This document shows positions 33,464-42,318 of a DNA stretch of 64,000 bases, piece after piece (position 1 is the stretch's first letter; every line of letters starts with the position of its first letter). Source of the stretch: Desulfocarbo indianensis (GTDB taxonomy: Bacteria > Desulfobacterota > Desulfarculia > Desulfarculales > Desulfarculaceae). The stretch covers positions 442,309 through 506,308 of the forward strand of contig LBMP01000004.1 in assembly GCA_001184205.1 (NCBI GenBank), read 5' to 3'. Under the pieces are notes generated by a model. It did not search any database and was not told the DNA's origin. It saw only the letters and a program-made list of their open reading frames with translations. A program made the translations under genes and the position numbers.

Positions 33464-33522
33464 AGAGGGCTTCCCCCGGATCGAGTGTTATACTTTTGTT
33501 ATACTAAACCACCCCCAAAAAG

Positions 33523-33561
33523 CCCAAAAAACGCCGAAAAGCCACCCGAGGGTAGCTTTTC
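33523..33561 (-). terminator. Hairpin terminator downstream of tRNA-Asn
   Basis: GAAAAGC and GCTTTTC arms at 33536-33561 with an inner ACCC/GGGT pairing. Read on the minus strand, the hairpin is followed after four bases by six T, so it can end the tRNA-Asn transcript; read on the plus strand it may also end the prophage late operon. About 70 further bases (33464-33535) hold only AT-rich sequence with a repeated GTTATAC. Confidence 0.6.
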
Positions 33562-33609
33562 GCGCAAGAGAACAATCTATGTATCTGCCTGAAAAGGCTT
33601 GATTTTAGT

Positions 33610-33685
33610 TGGCTCCCCGGGCCGGATTCGAACCAGCGACAGGGTGGTTAACAGCCACCTGCTCTGCCAACTGAGCTACCGGGGA
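33610..33685 (-). tRNA. tRNA-Asn (GTT)
   Basis: The reverse strand folds as a full tRNA: acceptor TCCCCGG/CCGGGGA, D arm GCTC/GAGC, anticodon stem GGTGG/CCACC with loop CTGTTAA (anticodon GTT), T arm with GGTTCGAATCC, discriminator G and an encoded CCA (33610-33612). Its 3' end points to the prophage, which ends about 150 bases away, so it is the likely attachment site. Confidence 0.95.
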
Positions 33686-33803
33686 CCGGCGGTTATGTAC
33701 CATAGCCCAGGCCCAGCGTCAACGTAATTTGGTGTCATTGCCTGCGATATGGGCGGCTTATGCGGCCCGGCCGGGAAAAGCGTTTTGTAGTCCGTAAAGG
33801 GGC

Positions 33804-33832
33804 TTGCCAGACCGGGCCGGCTTGGCTATATT
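33804..33832 (+). promoter_or_regulatory. Sigma-70-like promoter upstream of the symporter
   Basis: TTGCCA at 33804-33809 and TATATT at 33827-33832 with a 17-base spacer. Transcription would begin near 33839. It is the best-matching promoter in the window. Confidence 0.6.
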
Positions 33833-33861
33833 ACCAACCGCAGGTTATGTCTTAGGCCATT

Positions 33862-33899
33862 AGCGGCCATCCCGGCCTGAGCCGGAGTGGCCGCTTTTT
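33862..33899 (+). terminator. Intrinsic terminator-like hairpin in the symporter leader
   Basis: AGCGGCCA at 33862-33869 pairs with TGGCCGCT at 33888-33895, followed by a T run. It lies between the promoter and the symporter ATG, so it can act as an attenuator or can end a small RNA of about 60 bases. The rest of 33686-33954 holds no gene. Confidence 0.55.
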
Positions 33900-33954
33900 A
33901 TCGTTCAGCGGCCGGCTCCGGCGCGCAGTCAACCAGCGACCGGAGGCCCCGCCC

Positions 33955-35562
33955 ATGGTGACCCGTTTACTCGTAATCATAGCCTATTTCCTTTTCGTGC
34001 TGCTCCTGGGGCTCTTGGCCAAGAGCCGCCTCAAGGACAGCCCCAGCCAATATTTCCTGGCCGGCCGCTCCTTGGGCAGCTTCATCCTGCTGGGCACCAT
34101 GGCCGCCACCAATTTCAGCGCCTTCACCGTGTTCGGGGCCTCGGGCGCGGGCTACCGCGACGGCCTTTCCTTTTTCCCCATCATGGCCTTTGGCACGGGC
34201 TTCATGGCGCTCACCTTTTGGCTGGTGGGCAAAAGGGTGTGGCGCGCCGGCCGCCGGCATGATCTGGTCACCCCGGCCGAGCTGGTGGAGCGCCTATACC
34301 AACACCGGGGCCTGGCCGGGCTCTTCGCCCTGGTGATGGTGGTCTTCACCGTGCCCTATCTGGCCTTGCAGCCCTTGGCCGGCGGCAAGGTGCTGGCCCA
34401 GCTCTTCGGCATTCCCAATTGGGTGGGGGCGTTATTGGTGACCTTGGTCATCGCGGCCTACACCCTGCGCGGCGGGCTCAAGGCGGTGGCCTGGACCGAC
34501 GTGTTCCAAGGGCTCCTCATGCTGGGGCTCATGATCGCGGCCCTGGCCATGGTGGCCGAGGCCCAGGGCGGCTGGAGCGCGGCCTTTGGCAAGGTGCTTA
34601 AGAGCCAGCCCGCGCTTTTGGAAAGGCCGGGCCCGCGCGGGGTCTATACGCCGGCGGTGTGGTTTTCCTTCATGGCTCTGTGGTTTTTCTGCGATCCCAT
34701 GTTCCCCCAACTTTTCCAGCGTTTTTACTCGGCCAGGAGCGAAAAGGCCCTGGGCCGCACCATGCTTTATTACCCGCTTATCTGCACCCTGGTCTTCACC
34801 CTGCCCATCGCCCTGGGCGTGCTGGGCCGGCTTTCCGCGCCCGATCTGGGGGCCAAGGCGGCGGACAACATCCTGCCCATCCTCATGACCCAGGTGGCCG
34901 GCGATTTCATGGGAGCCCTGGTGCTGGCCGCCGGCCTGGCCGCCCTCATGTCCACCATGGACTCCCAACTGCTCACCCTGTCCTCCATTTTCAGCCGCGA
35001 CCTGTGGCCCCTAATCTCGGGCCGCAAGGCGGAAAGCGCCCTGGTGGGCCGGGTGTTCGTGCTGGTGCTGGCCGCCGCCGGCCTGCTCACGGCGCTCATG
35101 GCCAACGCCACCATCCTGGAGCTGGGCCTCACCGCCTTCACCGGCCTGGCCGCGCTGTTTCCCACCGTGCTGTTCGGCCTGTGGCTGGAGAGGCCCCGGC
35201 CCTGGGCTGGCCTGGCCTCCATCCTGGCGGGCGAGGCCCTGGTGGCGGCCTATCACTTCAAGTTGCTGCCCGCCTTCGGCTTTTTACCGGCGGTGCCGGT
35301 GATGGCGGTTTCTTTGGTCGTCTACCTGGCGGTGCATTTGGCCACCGGCCCGGTGGGCCTGCCCCGGCTCACCCCCCGGCAGGCGGGTTTCAGCCTGGCC
35401 TTTGGCGCGCTGTTCGTCCTGGCGCAGGATTACTGGAGCTGGGGCCAGGTGGGCCGTCTCTGGCTGGGCTGGCCTTTGTGGGCTTGGTATTTCGTGGCGC
35501 TTTCCGGCTTGCAGATGCTCTTGTCGGCGCTTTTGCTGAAAACCCGGCCCGCCAGCGATTGA
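33955..35562 (+). CDS. Sodium:solute symporter (SSS family)
   Basis: 535 residues with about 13 hydrophobic helices. Family marks are SPSQYFLAGRSLGSFILLGT, ATNFSAFTVFGASGAGYRDG and TLRGGLKAVAWTDVFQGLLM in the first half and the AALMSTMDSQLLTLSSIFSR sodium-site region in the second. SSS proteins import sugars, amino acids, pantothenate or carboxylates with sodium; the substrate here is not readable. GGAGG precedes the ATG. It is a single gene with its own promoter and terminator. Confidence 0.88.
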   Translation: MVTRLLVIIAYFLFVLLLGLLAKSRLKDSPSQYFLAGRSLGSFILLGTMAATNFSAFTVFGASGAGYRDGLSFFPIMAFGTGFMALTFWLVGKRVWRAGRRHDLVTPAELVERLYQHRGLAGLFALVMVVFTVPYLALQPLAGGKVLAQLFGIPNWVGALLVTLVIAAYTLRGGLKAVAWTDVFQGLLMLGLMIAALAMVAEAQGGWSAAFGKVLKSQPALLERPGPRGVYTPAVWFSFMALWFFCDPMFPQLFQRFYSARSEKALGRTMLYYPLICTLVFTLPIALGVLGRLSAPDLGAKAADNILPILMTQVAGDFMGALVLAAGLAALMSTMDSQLLTLSSIFSRDLWPLISGRKAESALVGRVFVLVLAAAGLLTALMANATILELGLTAFTGLAALFPTVLFGLWLERPRPWAGLASILAGEALVAAYHFKLLPAFGFLPAVPVMAVSLVVYLAVHLATGPVGLPRLTPRQAGFSLAFGALFVLAQDYWSWGQVGRLWLGWPLWAWYFVALSGLQMLLSALLLKTRPASD

Positions 35563-35655
35563 CCCGGCTTGACCCGGCGGCCGCGGTTGGCTAGCATAGT
35601 GGGTGTTGACCAGCCGCCGCGGTCTTGACGCCGGCTATATATTTAGTAGTCACCT

Positions 35656-35686
35656 GGCCCGCTCCCTTGAGGACGCGGGCCGTTTT
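35656..35686 (+). terminator. Intrinsic terminator after the symporter gene
   Basis: GGCCCGC at 35656-35662 pairs with GCGGGCC at 35675-35681, followed by GTTTTC. It lies about 95 bases downstream of the symporter stop. The remaining bases up to 35846 hold no gene. Confidence 0.7.
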
Positions 35687-35846
35687 CATGGGGCGGGGCG
35701 TCTCGCCCGGCCCCCTGGTGAACCAGGGCCCTGATGGGCGGGCGGTGAAAATAATATAATAGGATTATTTGGCGCCGGCGGGCGGGCGGCGGAAAGAGCC
35801 GCCGGCCTCGGCGCGGAACCACCAGCTTGGCAAGGATGGCTAATTC

Positions 35847-36338
35847 ATGAAAGGCAAGCTTTGGCTCCCGGGCATGGCCCTGATTTTGGGGATCGCCGCC
35901 ATGGCCTGGGCAACGGAGAGCATGAGCGTGCAGGTTAAGGAGGGCCGGGTTTACGCCAAGCCCAATTTCCTGAGCCAGATGAAAGGCACCTTAAGCTATG
36001 GCCAAAAGGTCATGGCCGGAGAGGAAGAGGGGGCCTGGCGGCAGGTGAGCGCCAGCCGGGGACTAAAGGGCTGGATGCACGTCTCGGCCCTGACCGAGCG
36101 GCAGATATCCCTGCAAGCCGGCGCGGAAAGGGCCCAAACCGGGGCCTCCAGCGAGGAGATGGCCCTGGCCGGCAAGGGTTTCAGCAAGGAAGTGGAGGCC
36201 AGCTACCGGGCCCAGAATCGCGGGCTCAATTACGCGGCGGTGGACAAGATGGAGCGGGCCTACGGCGTGTCCGCCGCCCAGGTCAACGCCTTCCTGGCCT
36301 CTGGCGGGCTGCACGGCCCGGAAGGAGAAGGCCAATGA
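35847..36338 (+). CDS. Exported SH3-domain protein
   Basis: 163 residues. A signal peptide (LWLPGMALILGIAAMAWA) is followed by a bacterial SH3-like domain (MSVQVKEGRVYAKPNFLSQM, GTLSYGQKVMAGEEEGAWRQ, GLKGWMHVSAL), a fold that binds cell wall or protein ligands in the periplasm. The C-terminal part is helical. It is the first gene of a coupled three-gene operon with an M48 protease and a CHASE2 cyclase (overlaps of four bases). Confidence 0.75.
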   Translation: MKGKLWLPGMALILGIAAMAWATESMSVQVKEGRVYAKPNFLSQMKGTLSYGQKVMAGEEEGAWRQVSASRGLKGWMHVSALTERQISLQAGAERAQTGASSEEMALAGKGFSKEVEASYRAQNRGLNYAAVDKMERAYGVSAAQVNAFLASGGLHGPEGEGQ

Positions 36339-37243
36339 GAACCGCGATGCGCAGATGCGGCGTTTGGCTGGCCCTGGCGGCGCTGGCCGTGATGGCCTGG
36401 CCCCAGGTCTCCCCCGCCCTGAACCTGGGCGAGCTGCTCAACAGCGCCGACAAGGCGGTGAGCGTGGGGCGTTCGGCCCTGAAGGTGGGCAAGACGGCGG
36501 TGCGGGCCGCCGAGGACATCACCCCGGAGCAGGAGTATTACATCGGCCGGGCGGTGGCCGCTTCCATCCTGGCCAAGTACCGGCCCTGGAACAACCAGGC
36601 GGCCGACCAGTACGTGAACCTCCTGGGCCAAAGCCTGGCCCTGGCCTCCAGCAAGCCCCAGACCTTTGGCGGGTATCATTTCCTGATCCTGGATTCGGAG
36701 GAGATCAACGCCTTCGGTTGCCCCGGCGGGCTGATCCTCATCACCAGGGGCTTGTTGCGCTGCTGCAAGACCGAGGCTCAGGTGGCGGCGGTGCTGGCCC
36801 ACGAGATCGGCCACGTGGCCCTGCAGCACGGCCTGGGGGCCATCAAGCAGAGCCGCTACATGGATTTGGGCAAGGTGCTGGCCCAGGAAGGCGCCAGCCA
36901 GGCCGGCGGCAACCTAGCCGCGCTGACCAACGCCTTCGGCGGCACCGTGGGCGACATCACCCAGACGCTTCTGGTGGGCGGCTATTCGCGCTCCCAGGAG
37001 TCCGAGGCGGACAAGGCCTCGGCCGCCACCCTGCAGGCCCTGGGCTATGACCCCCGGGCGCTGGTGCAGGTGCTGGAGGTCATGAAGACCCGCCTCAAGC
37101 CGGGCGGGCTGGATTTCGCCAAGACCCACCCCGACCCCGCCGACCGCATAGCCGACGTGGAGGAGATCTGCGGGCAGGGGGTTCCCAAGCCGGAGCCGCC
37201 CTCCCGGCAGGCGCGCTGCCAGACGGCGCTCAAGGGGGTATGA
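36335..37243 (+). CDS. M48-family metalloprotease
   Basis: 302 residues with an N-terminal signal (VWLALAALAVMAWPQVSPA). The zinc-protease motif HEIGH is at about 156-160 (VAAVLAHEIGHVALQHG), with the third ligand in SRSQESEADKASA. This fits the soluble periplasmic branch of M48 (BepA/YggG-like), which takes part in envelope quality control. NAFGCPGGLILITRGLL is the usual strand before the helix. It overlaps both neighbours by four bases. A role with the SH3 protein is inferred. Confidence 0.88.
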   Translation: MRTAMRRCGVWLALAALAVMAWPQVSPALNLGELLNSADKAVSVGRSALKVGKTAVRAAEDITPEQEYYIGRAVAASILAKYRPWNNQAADQYVNLLGQSLALASSKPQTFGGYHFLILDSEEINAFGCPGGLILITRGLLRCCKTEAQVAAVLAHEIGHVALQHGLGAIKQSRYMDLGKVLAQEGASQAGGNLAALTNAFGGTVGDITQTLLVGGYSRSQESEADKASAATLQALGYDPRALVQVLEVMKTRLKPGGLDFAKTHPDPADRIADVEEICGQGVPKPEPPSRQARCQTALKGV

Positions 37244-39372
37244 CGCCCCAGCCGCGCAAAGGCGGGGGGCGTTGGCCGTGGGGCCTTTGCATGGGGCTCC
37301 TGGCGGGCGGGCTCATGCTGGCCCTGCAGGCCTGGGGTTGGCTGGAGCCCCTGGAAAACCTGACCTGGGATTGGCGGGCGCGGGCCCTGGCCCGGCCGGG
37401 CCCCGCCACCAGCCGGGTCAAGGTGGTGGCCCTGGACCAGGCCAGCCTGGACTGGGCCCTCAAGAGCAACGGGCTTTCCTGGCCCTGGCCCCGCCAGGTG
37501 TATGCGCCCATCCTGCAATTCCTGGCCAGGGGCGGGGCCCGCTCGGTGGCGCTGGACATCATCTTCAGCGAGCCCTCCAACCTGCCCGGCGACGACGAGG
37601 CCCTGGGCCAGGCCCTAAAGCAGGCGGGCATGGCCGTGGGCGCGGTGATGCTGAGCCGCGACAGCGGCCGGGCGCAAGCCTGGCCCCAGGCCTGGCTGGC
37701 CAAGCTGCCCGCCGTGGCGCCGGGGCGGGAACCGCCCGCCGAGCTGGCGCGAAGCTTGAGCCTATCCAGCGCCATCCTGCCGGTGGAGCCCATCGCCGCC
37801 GGTTGCCGGGCCCTGGGCAACGTCATGGAGGAGACCGGCCAGGACCAGCTGATACGCCGCGTCACCCCGGTGCGCTGGCTGGAGGGGCGGCCCGTACTGA
37901 CCCTGGGCCTGGCCGCGCTGTGCGCCGCGGACGCTTGTGAACTGGCCTGGGGCTCCGGCCTGCTGCGGGTGGGGGGGCTGGCCGCGCCCCTGGATAGCCA
38001 GGGACGCGCCATTCTGCGTTTCAGGGGCCCGCCCGGCACGCACGCCAAATACTCCGCCGCCGCGCTCATCCAATCCGAGCTGCTCCTGCAGGAGGGCCGC
38101 GCGCCGGTCTTGGACCCCGGCCTGTTCAAGGATTGCCACGTGGTGCTGGGCTTCACCGCGCCGGGCCTGCACGAACTGCGGGCCACCCCGCTATCGGCCA
38201 ACTTCCCCGGCATGGAGGTGCACGCCACCGCCCTGGACAATCTGCTCTCCGGCGATTTCATCAAGCCCGCGCCCATCTGGCCCGCCGCGGCGGCGCTCCT
38301 GGGCCTGGCCATGGCCGTGGGCCTGGCCGGGCTCCTGACCTCCCGCGCCTGGCAACTGGCCCTGGTTTTCGCAGCCGGGCTGGCCGCGCCCGGGCTCCTG
38401 GGCCTGGCCGCCTATGACTGGGGCTATTGGTGGCCGGTGGCCGCGCCGTTTCTGGCCGCTCTGGCCACGCTTGTGGGCGTGGTGGCGTTTAAGTACGCCA
38501 CCGAGGGCCGCGAACGCCGTTTCATCAAGCAGGTGTTCCGCCATTACCTGAGCCCCGAGGTGATCGAACGCATCCTGGAGGATCCCTCGCGCCTGCGCCT
38601 GGGCGGCGAGCGCCGGGAGCTGAGCATATTCTTCTCCGACCTGCAAGGCTTCACCGGCATCTCGGAACGCATGGATTCCGAGGCGCTCACCGCGCTCTTG
38701 AACGACTATCTCTCCGACATGACCGATATCATCCTGGCCGAGGGCGGCACCCTGGACAAGTACGAGGGCGACGCCATCATCGCCTTTTGGAACGCGCCCC
38801 TGGACCAGCCGGACCACGCCACGCAGGCGGTGCGGGCCGCCCTGCGCTGCCAGGAAGCCCTGGCCGCCCGCCAGGCGGATTTCGCGGCCAGGGCCGGCGG
38901 CCCCCTGAAGATGCGCATCGGGCTCAACACCGGGCCGGTGGTGGTGGGCAATCTGGGCTCCCGCGACCGCTTCGACTACACGGTGCTGGGCGACGCGGCC
39001 AACCTGGCCTCCCGCCTGGAAGGGGCCAACAAGCTCTTCGGCACGGCCATCATGGCGTCCGAGGATACCTGGCGCTTGACCGGCGGCGCTTTCGCGGGCC
39101 GCGAGCTGGGCCGGGTGCAGGTGGTGGGGCGCAAGGAGCCGGTGCTGGTGTACGAGCCTTTGGGTATGGCCGGCGGCGGCGGGCGGGACCTGGCCGATGA
39201 TTTCACCCGCGGGGTGGAGCTGATGCGCGATGGCGACTGGGCCCAGGCCCTGCGAATATTCCAGGCCATGGAGCCCGATCCGGCGGCGCGGGTTTTCGCC
39301 CAGCGCTGCCAGGAGCAGATGGCGGCGGGCGCTGAATCCTGGGACGGGGTGTGGCGGCTCAGCCAGAAATAG
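37240..39372 (+). CDS. CHASE2-domain adenylate/guanylate cyclase
   Basis: 710 residues. An N-terminal membrane helix leads to a periplasmic CHASE2 sensor domain (about 50-345; ARSVALDIIFSEPSNLPGDD is typical), then three membrane helices (about 345-425) and a class III cyclase domain (about 460-640). Catalytic marks are FFSDLQGFTGIS (metal Asp), LDKYEGDAIIAFW (substrate Lys and second metal Asp) and DRFDYTVLGDAANLASRLEG (Asp, Asn, Arg). The purine-specifying residues favour cAMP. It would turn an envelope signal, perhaps from the adjacent protease/SH3 pair, into cyclic nucleotide. Confidence 0.9.
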   Translation: MTPQPRKGGGRWPWGLCMGLLAGGLMLALQAWGWLEPLENLTWDWRARALARPGPATSRVKVVALDQASLDWALKSNGLSWPWPRQVYAPILQFLARGGARSVALDIIFSEPSNLPGDDEALGQALKQAGMAVGAVMLSRDSGRAQAWPQAWLAKLPAVAPGREPPAELARSLSLSSAILPVEPIAAGCRALGNVMEETGQDQLIRRVTPVRWLEGRPVLTLGLAALCAADACELAWGSGLLRVGGLAAPLDSQGRAILRFRGPPGTHAKYSAAALIQSELLLQEGRAPVLDPGLFKDCHVVLGFTAPGLHELRATPLSANFPGMEVHATALDNLLSGDFIKPAPIWPAAAALLGLAMAVGLAGLLTSRAWQLALVFAAGLAAPGLLGLAAYDWGYWWPVAAPFLAALATLVGVVAFKYATEGRERRFIKQVFRHYLSPEVIERILEDPSRLRLGGERRELSIFFSDLQGFTGISERMDSEALTALLNDYLSDMTDIILAEGGTLDKYEGDAIIAFWNAPLDQPDHATQAVRAALRCQEALAARQADFAARAGGPLKMRIGLNTGPVVVGNLGSRDRFDYTVLGDAANLASRLEGANKLFGTAIMASEDTWRLTGGAFAGRELGRVQVVGRKEPVLVYEPLGMAGGGGRDLADDFTRGVELMRDGDWAQALRIFQAMEPDPAARVFAQRCQEQMAAGAESWDGVWRLSQK

Positions 39373-39393
39373 CGCCCGCGATTAGCGCCGGAT

Positions 39394-40539
39394 TCAGGCC
39401 GGCGGGGCCTTGAGCGCCTGGGCCAGCGCCGCGAAAAGTCTTTCCTGTTCCTCGGGCGCGGCCACCGCCACCCGCAGATGATGGCTGGTGCACACCGGAA
39501 AATTGGAGCAATCCCGCACCAGCACCCCCTGGGCCGCGCAGGAGGCCGCCACCCGAGCCGCGTCGGGGCCGGACTGGGGCAGGCGCAGCAAGAGGTAGTT
39601 CACCTGGCTGGGATACACCTGGAAACCCATCTCGCTCAGGCGCGCGGCTTGCCCCTCGCGCCACTGGTTCACCATGCGCCGGGTGTTGGCGGCGTATTCA
39701 TCCTGGGCCAGGCAAAAGGCTCCCGCCCTTTGGGCGAAGGTGTTCACCGACCAGGGTTCGCCCAGGGGAGCCAACTGCCCCACGGTCTGGCGGGAGCAGA
39801 TCATGTAGCCCAGGCGCAGTCCGGCCAGGCAATAGAACTTGGTGAGCGAGCGCAGCACCACCAGGCGCGGATTTTCCTCCACCAGGGGCGGGGCCCAGGT
39901 CCGCGCCTCCTCGGGCGCGAAATCCATGAAGGCCTCGTCCACCACCAGCCAGGCGCGGCGGCGGCGGGTCTGGGCCAGGAGATTGTCGAGAAACCCCCGG
40001 TCCACCAGGCCGCCGGAGGGCGTCACCGGGTTGCTAAGGATCACGCAGGAGGGGTTCTGCTCCCAGATTTTTTCCTGGTCGTGCTCGCTGGGCTGGAAAT
40101 TGTTTTTCTCCGAGAGCGCGTAAAAATGAAAATGCGCCCCGGCCAGGGCCAGGGAGCGGGAAAACTCGCCAAAGGCCGGCGCCAGCACCAGGATGTCCCG
40201 CATGGTCAGCGCCCTGGCCAAAAGCCTTATGAGATTGGTGGAGCCGTTGCCGGGCAGCAGGTTGCCGGCCGAAAGCCCCAGTTGGGCGGCCAGGGCCCGG
40301 CGCAGCTCCAGGGTCTGGCGGTCCGGATAGTGGCAGATGTCCTCCATGGCCCGGGCCATCTCCTCGGCCAGGCCGGCGGGCGGCCCCAGGGGATTCAGGC
40401 TGGCCGAGAGGTCCAGGATGTCCTTGGGCGCTATGCCCAGGGCGCGGGAAGCCCCCCACACGTCGCCGCCGTGGGCCTGGGCCTGGGTGAACTGGTCGGG
40501 GTTGGCGGCGGCTGGTTTGGAATCGGCGGTCTGGCTCAA
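39394..40539 (-). CDS. cobD: Threonine-phosphate decarboxylase (cobalamin synthesis)
   Basis: 381 residues, PLP aminotransferase fold type I. The N-terminal AHGGDVWGASRALGIAPKDI and LDLSASLNPLGPP are typical of CobD, which makes aminopropanol phosphate for the B12 lower loop. PLP lysine is K234 in SLTKFYCLAGLRLGY; DEAFMDF holds the PLP Asp. The close relative HisC lacks the HGGD start, so CobD is preferred. The start is a TTG with GGGAG nine bases upstream. The gene lies downstream of a terminator hairpin and is convergent with the cyclase. Confidence 0.88.
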   Translation of the reverse strand: MSQTADSKPAAANPDQFTQAQAHGGDVWGASRALGIAPKDILDLSASLNPLGPPAGLAEEMARAMEDICHYPDRQTLELRRALAAQLGLSAGNLLPGNGSTNLIRLLARALTMRDILVLAPAFGEFSRSLALAGAHFHFYALSEKNNFQPSEHDQEKIWEQNPSCVILSNPVTPSGGLVDRGFLDNLLAQTRRRRAWLVVDEAFMDFAPEEARTWAPPLVEENPRLVVLRSLTKFYCLAGLRLGYMICSRQTVGQLAPLGEPWSVNTFAQRAGAFCLAQDEYAANTRRMVNQWREGQAARLSEMGFQVYPSQVNYLLLRLPQSGPDAARVAASCAAQGVLVRDCSNFPVCTSHHLRVAVAAPEEQERLFAALAQALKAPPA

Positions 40540-40556
40540 GGCGAAAATCTCCCATT

Positions 40557-40576
40557 GAAAAAAGCGCCGGCGGCGC
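40557..40576 (-). terminator. Intrinsic terminator between the response regulator and cobD
   Basis: GCGCC and GGCGC arms (40564-40576) followed on the minus strand by a run of T. It lies 118 bases after the response-regulator stop and 17 bases before the cobD start, so it either ends the upstream transcript or attenuates cobD. Confidence 0.6.
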
Positions 40577-40694
40577 GCTGCTGATGTTTCCGTGACTTGG
40601 CCCCCGTTGCGAGGGACCCGCCAGGGATAATATCACGATGCGGCGGATGTGCGTAGGCTTGCAACCGGCGGGGAGGGGGAATGGGGGATTGGAT

Positions 40695-42167
40695 TCAATC
40701 CTGGCCCGGTTTATTGGCGCGGCGGAAATCGTCCTTGCTCAGGCCGTGACGGCCCATTTTCAGGTAAAGGGTCTTGGGGTTGACCCCGGCGGCGGCCGCG
40801 GTCTCGCCTATGCGGCCCTGATGTTTTTTCAGCAGCGACTCCAGGTATTGGCGTTCGCAACCGGCCAGATAATCGTTGAGGTTTTGCCCCATGAACATGG
40901 CGGGCATGATGGAGGCCGTATCCAGTCGCTGGGGAAGCGGGGAAGCCGGTTGGCCGGTGAGGGGGGTGGTGTCCAGGTCCAGGCGCTCTATGCGCTGGCC
41001 GCGCGAGAGAATCACCGCCCGTTCCACCGCGTGCTCCAGCTCGCGCACGTTGCCCGGCCAGCTATGCCCCACCATTTGCAGATAGGCCTGGGGGCTGAAG
41101 CCGGTGATCTTGCGGCCGTATTTGATGGTGAAGCGGTTCAGGAAATTATCCGCCAGGAGGGGGATGTCCTGGCGGCGTTCGCGCAGGGCGGGCAACACCA
41201 GGTGCACCACGTTCAAGCGGTAGAACAAATCCAGGCGGAAAGAGCCCTCGCGCACCGATTGGCGCAAATCCCGGTTGGTGGCGGCGAGCACCCGCACGTC
41301 GGCGTGCAGGCGTTTGTTGCCGCCCACCCGCTCGAAATGGAAGCTCTGCAGAAACCTCAGCAGCTTCGATTGCATCTCCAGGGGCATCTCGCCGATTTCA
41401 TCCAGCAGCAAGGTCCCGCCGGACGCCGCCTCCACCCGCCCCAGCTTGCGGGCCACCGCGCCGGTGAAGGAGCCCCGCTCGTGGCCGAACAGCTCGCTTT
41501 CGATGAGGTTGGCGGGAATGGCCGCGCAGTTGATCTCCACGAAGGGGCGGTCGGCCCTGGGGCTGGTGTTGTGCATGGCCCTGGCCAGGAGGCCCTTGCC
41601 GGTGCCGGTTTCGCCGCTGATGAGCACCGTGGCGTCGGTGGCGGCCACGGTTTCGGCCAGATGGCACACCTCGCGCATGCCTTCGTCGCGGGCGATTATG
41701 GTGGATAGGAGGTGATGGTCGCCGGCCCTTAAGGAGGCCACTTCGCGCCTCAGGTGCTGCTGCCAAAGGCAGCGGTTGAGGGCGTGCCGCACCTCGCTGA
41801 TGGTGAAGGGCTTGCGCAGATAATCGGCCACCCCCAGGCGGATGGCGCTGATGGTGTCCTCGATGTCGCTGAAGGCGGTCATCAATATGTATTGGGTTTC
41901 GGGGAAGCGGCTCTTCAGTTCGCTGACCAGGGAGAGCCCGTCCATGTCCGGCATGCGCACGTCGGTGATGACCACGTCGAATTGCTGGTTGTCCACCATG
42001 GCCAGGGCGTCCTCGGCCCGGGAGGCTACCCGCACCTCGAACTGATCGGCCAGGGAGCCCTTGATGTGCTCCAGGGTGGACCATTCATCATCCAGCACCA
42101 AGACCTTGGGCCGCCAGTTGCTTTCCTGGCCCTCTTGCCCGTTTTTGACTGCGGAGTCGTCACTCAT
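40695..42167 (-). CDS. Sigma-54-dependent response regulator (NtrC family)
   Basis: 490 residues. Receiver domain with the phospho-acceptor D69 in VVITDVRMPDMDG; AAA+ domain with Walker A GETGTGKG at 185-192 and the sigma-54 loop GSFTGA at 232-237 (Ser in place of the usual Ala); LLLDEIGEMP Walker B; then a Fis-type HTH at the end (RIGETAAAAGVNPKTLYLKM). It would activate sigma-54 promoters when phosphorylated. No kinase gene is adjacent; the orphan PAS kinase at 47117-48370 is a candidate partner. Confidence 0.93.
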   Translation of the reverse strand: MSDDSAVKNGQEGQESNWRPKVLVLDDEWSTLEHIKGSLADQFEVRVASRAEDALAMVDNQQFDVVITDVRMPDMDGLSLVSELKSRFPETQYILMTAFSDIEDTISAIRLGVADYLRKPFTISEVRHALNRCLWQQHLRREVASLRAGDHHLLSTIIARDEGMREVCHLAETVAATDATVLISGETGTGKGLLARAMHNTSPRADRPFVEINCAAIPANLIESELFGHERGSFTGAVARKLGRVEAASGGTLLLDEIGEMPLEMQSKLLRFLQSFHFERVGGNKRLHADVRVLAATNRDLRQSVREGSFRLDLFYRLNVVHLVLPALRERRQDIPLLADNFLNRFTIKYGRKITGFSPQAYLQMVGHSWPGNVRELEHAVERAVILSRGQRIERLDLDTTPLTGQPASPLPQRLDTASIMPAMFMGQNLNDYLAGCERQYLESLLKKHQGRIGETAAAAGVNPKTLYLKMGRHGLSKDDFRRANKPGQD

Positions 42168-42318
42168 GCCAAAGGTTTTCCTCCTGAAGAATAAAATAAT
42201 TATGCCTTCTGGCGACGGCGTTTGCCAGGAGGATTTGCCTTGAGGCCCGCCGGGGCGGATTTGCTTTTGGCCAAAACCTGCATTACCTTAAAAAAGAATT
42301 CAGCAAGGGAGACTTTAT

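Noticed and set aside
40577..40694. Cobalamin riboswitch ahead of cobD
   Set aside because: The B12 box and core helices could not be found; only the terminator hairpin is clear.
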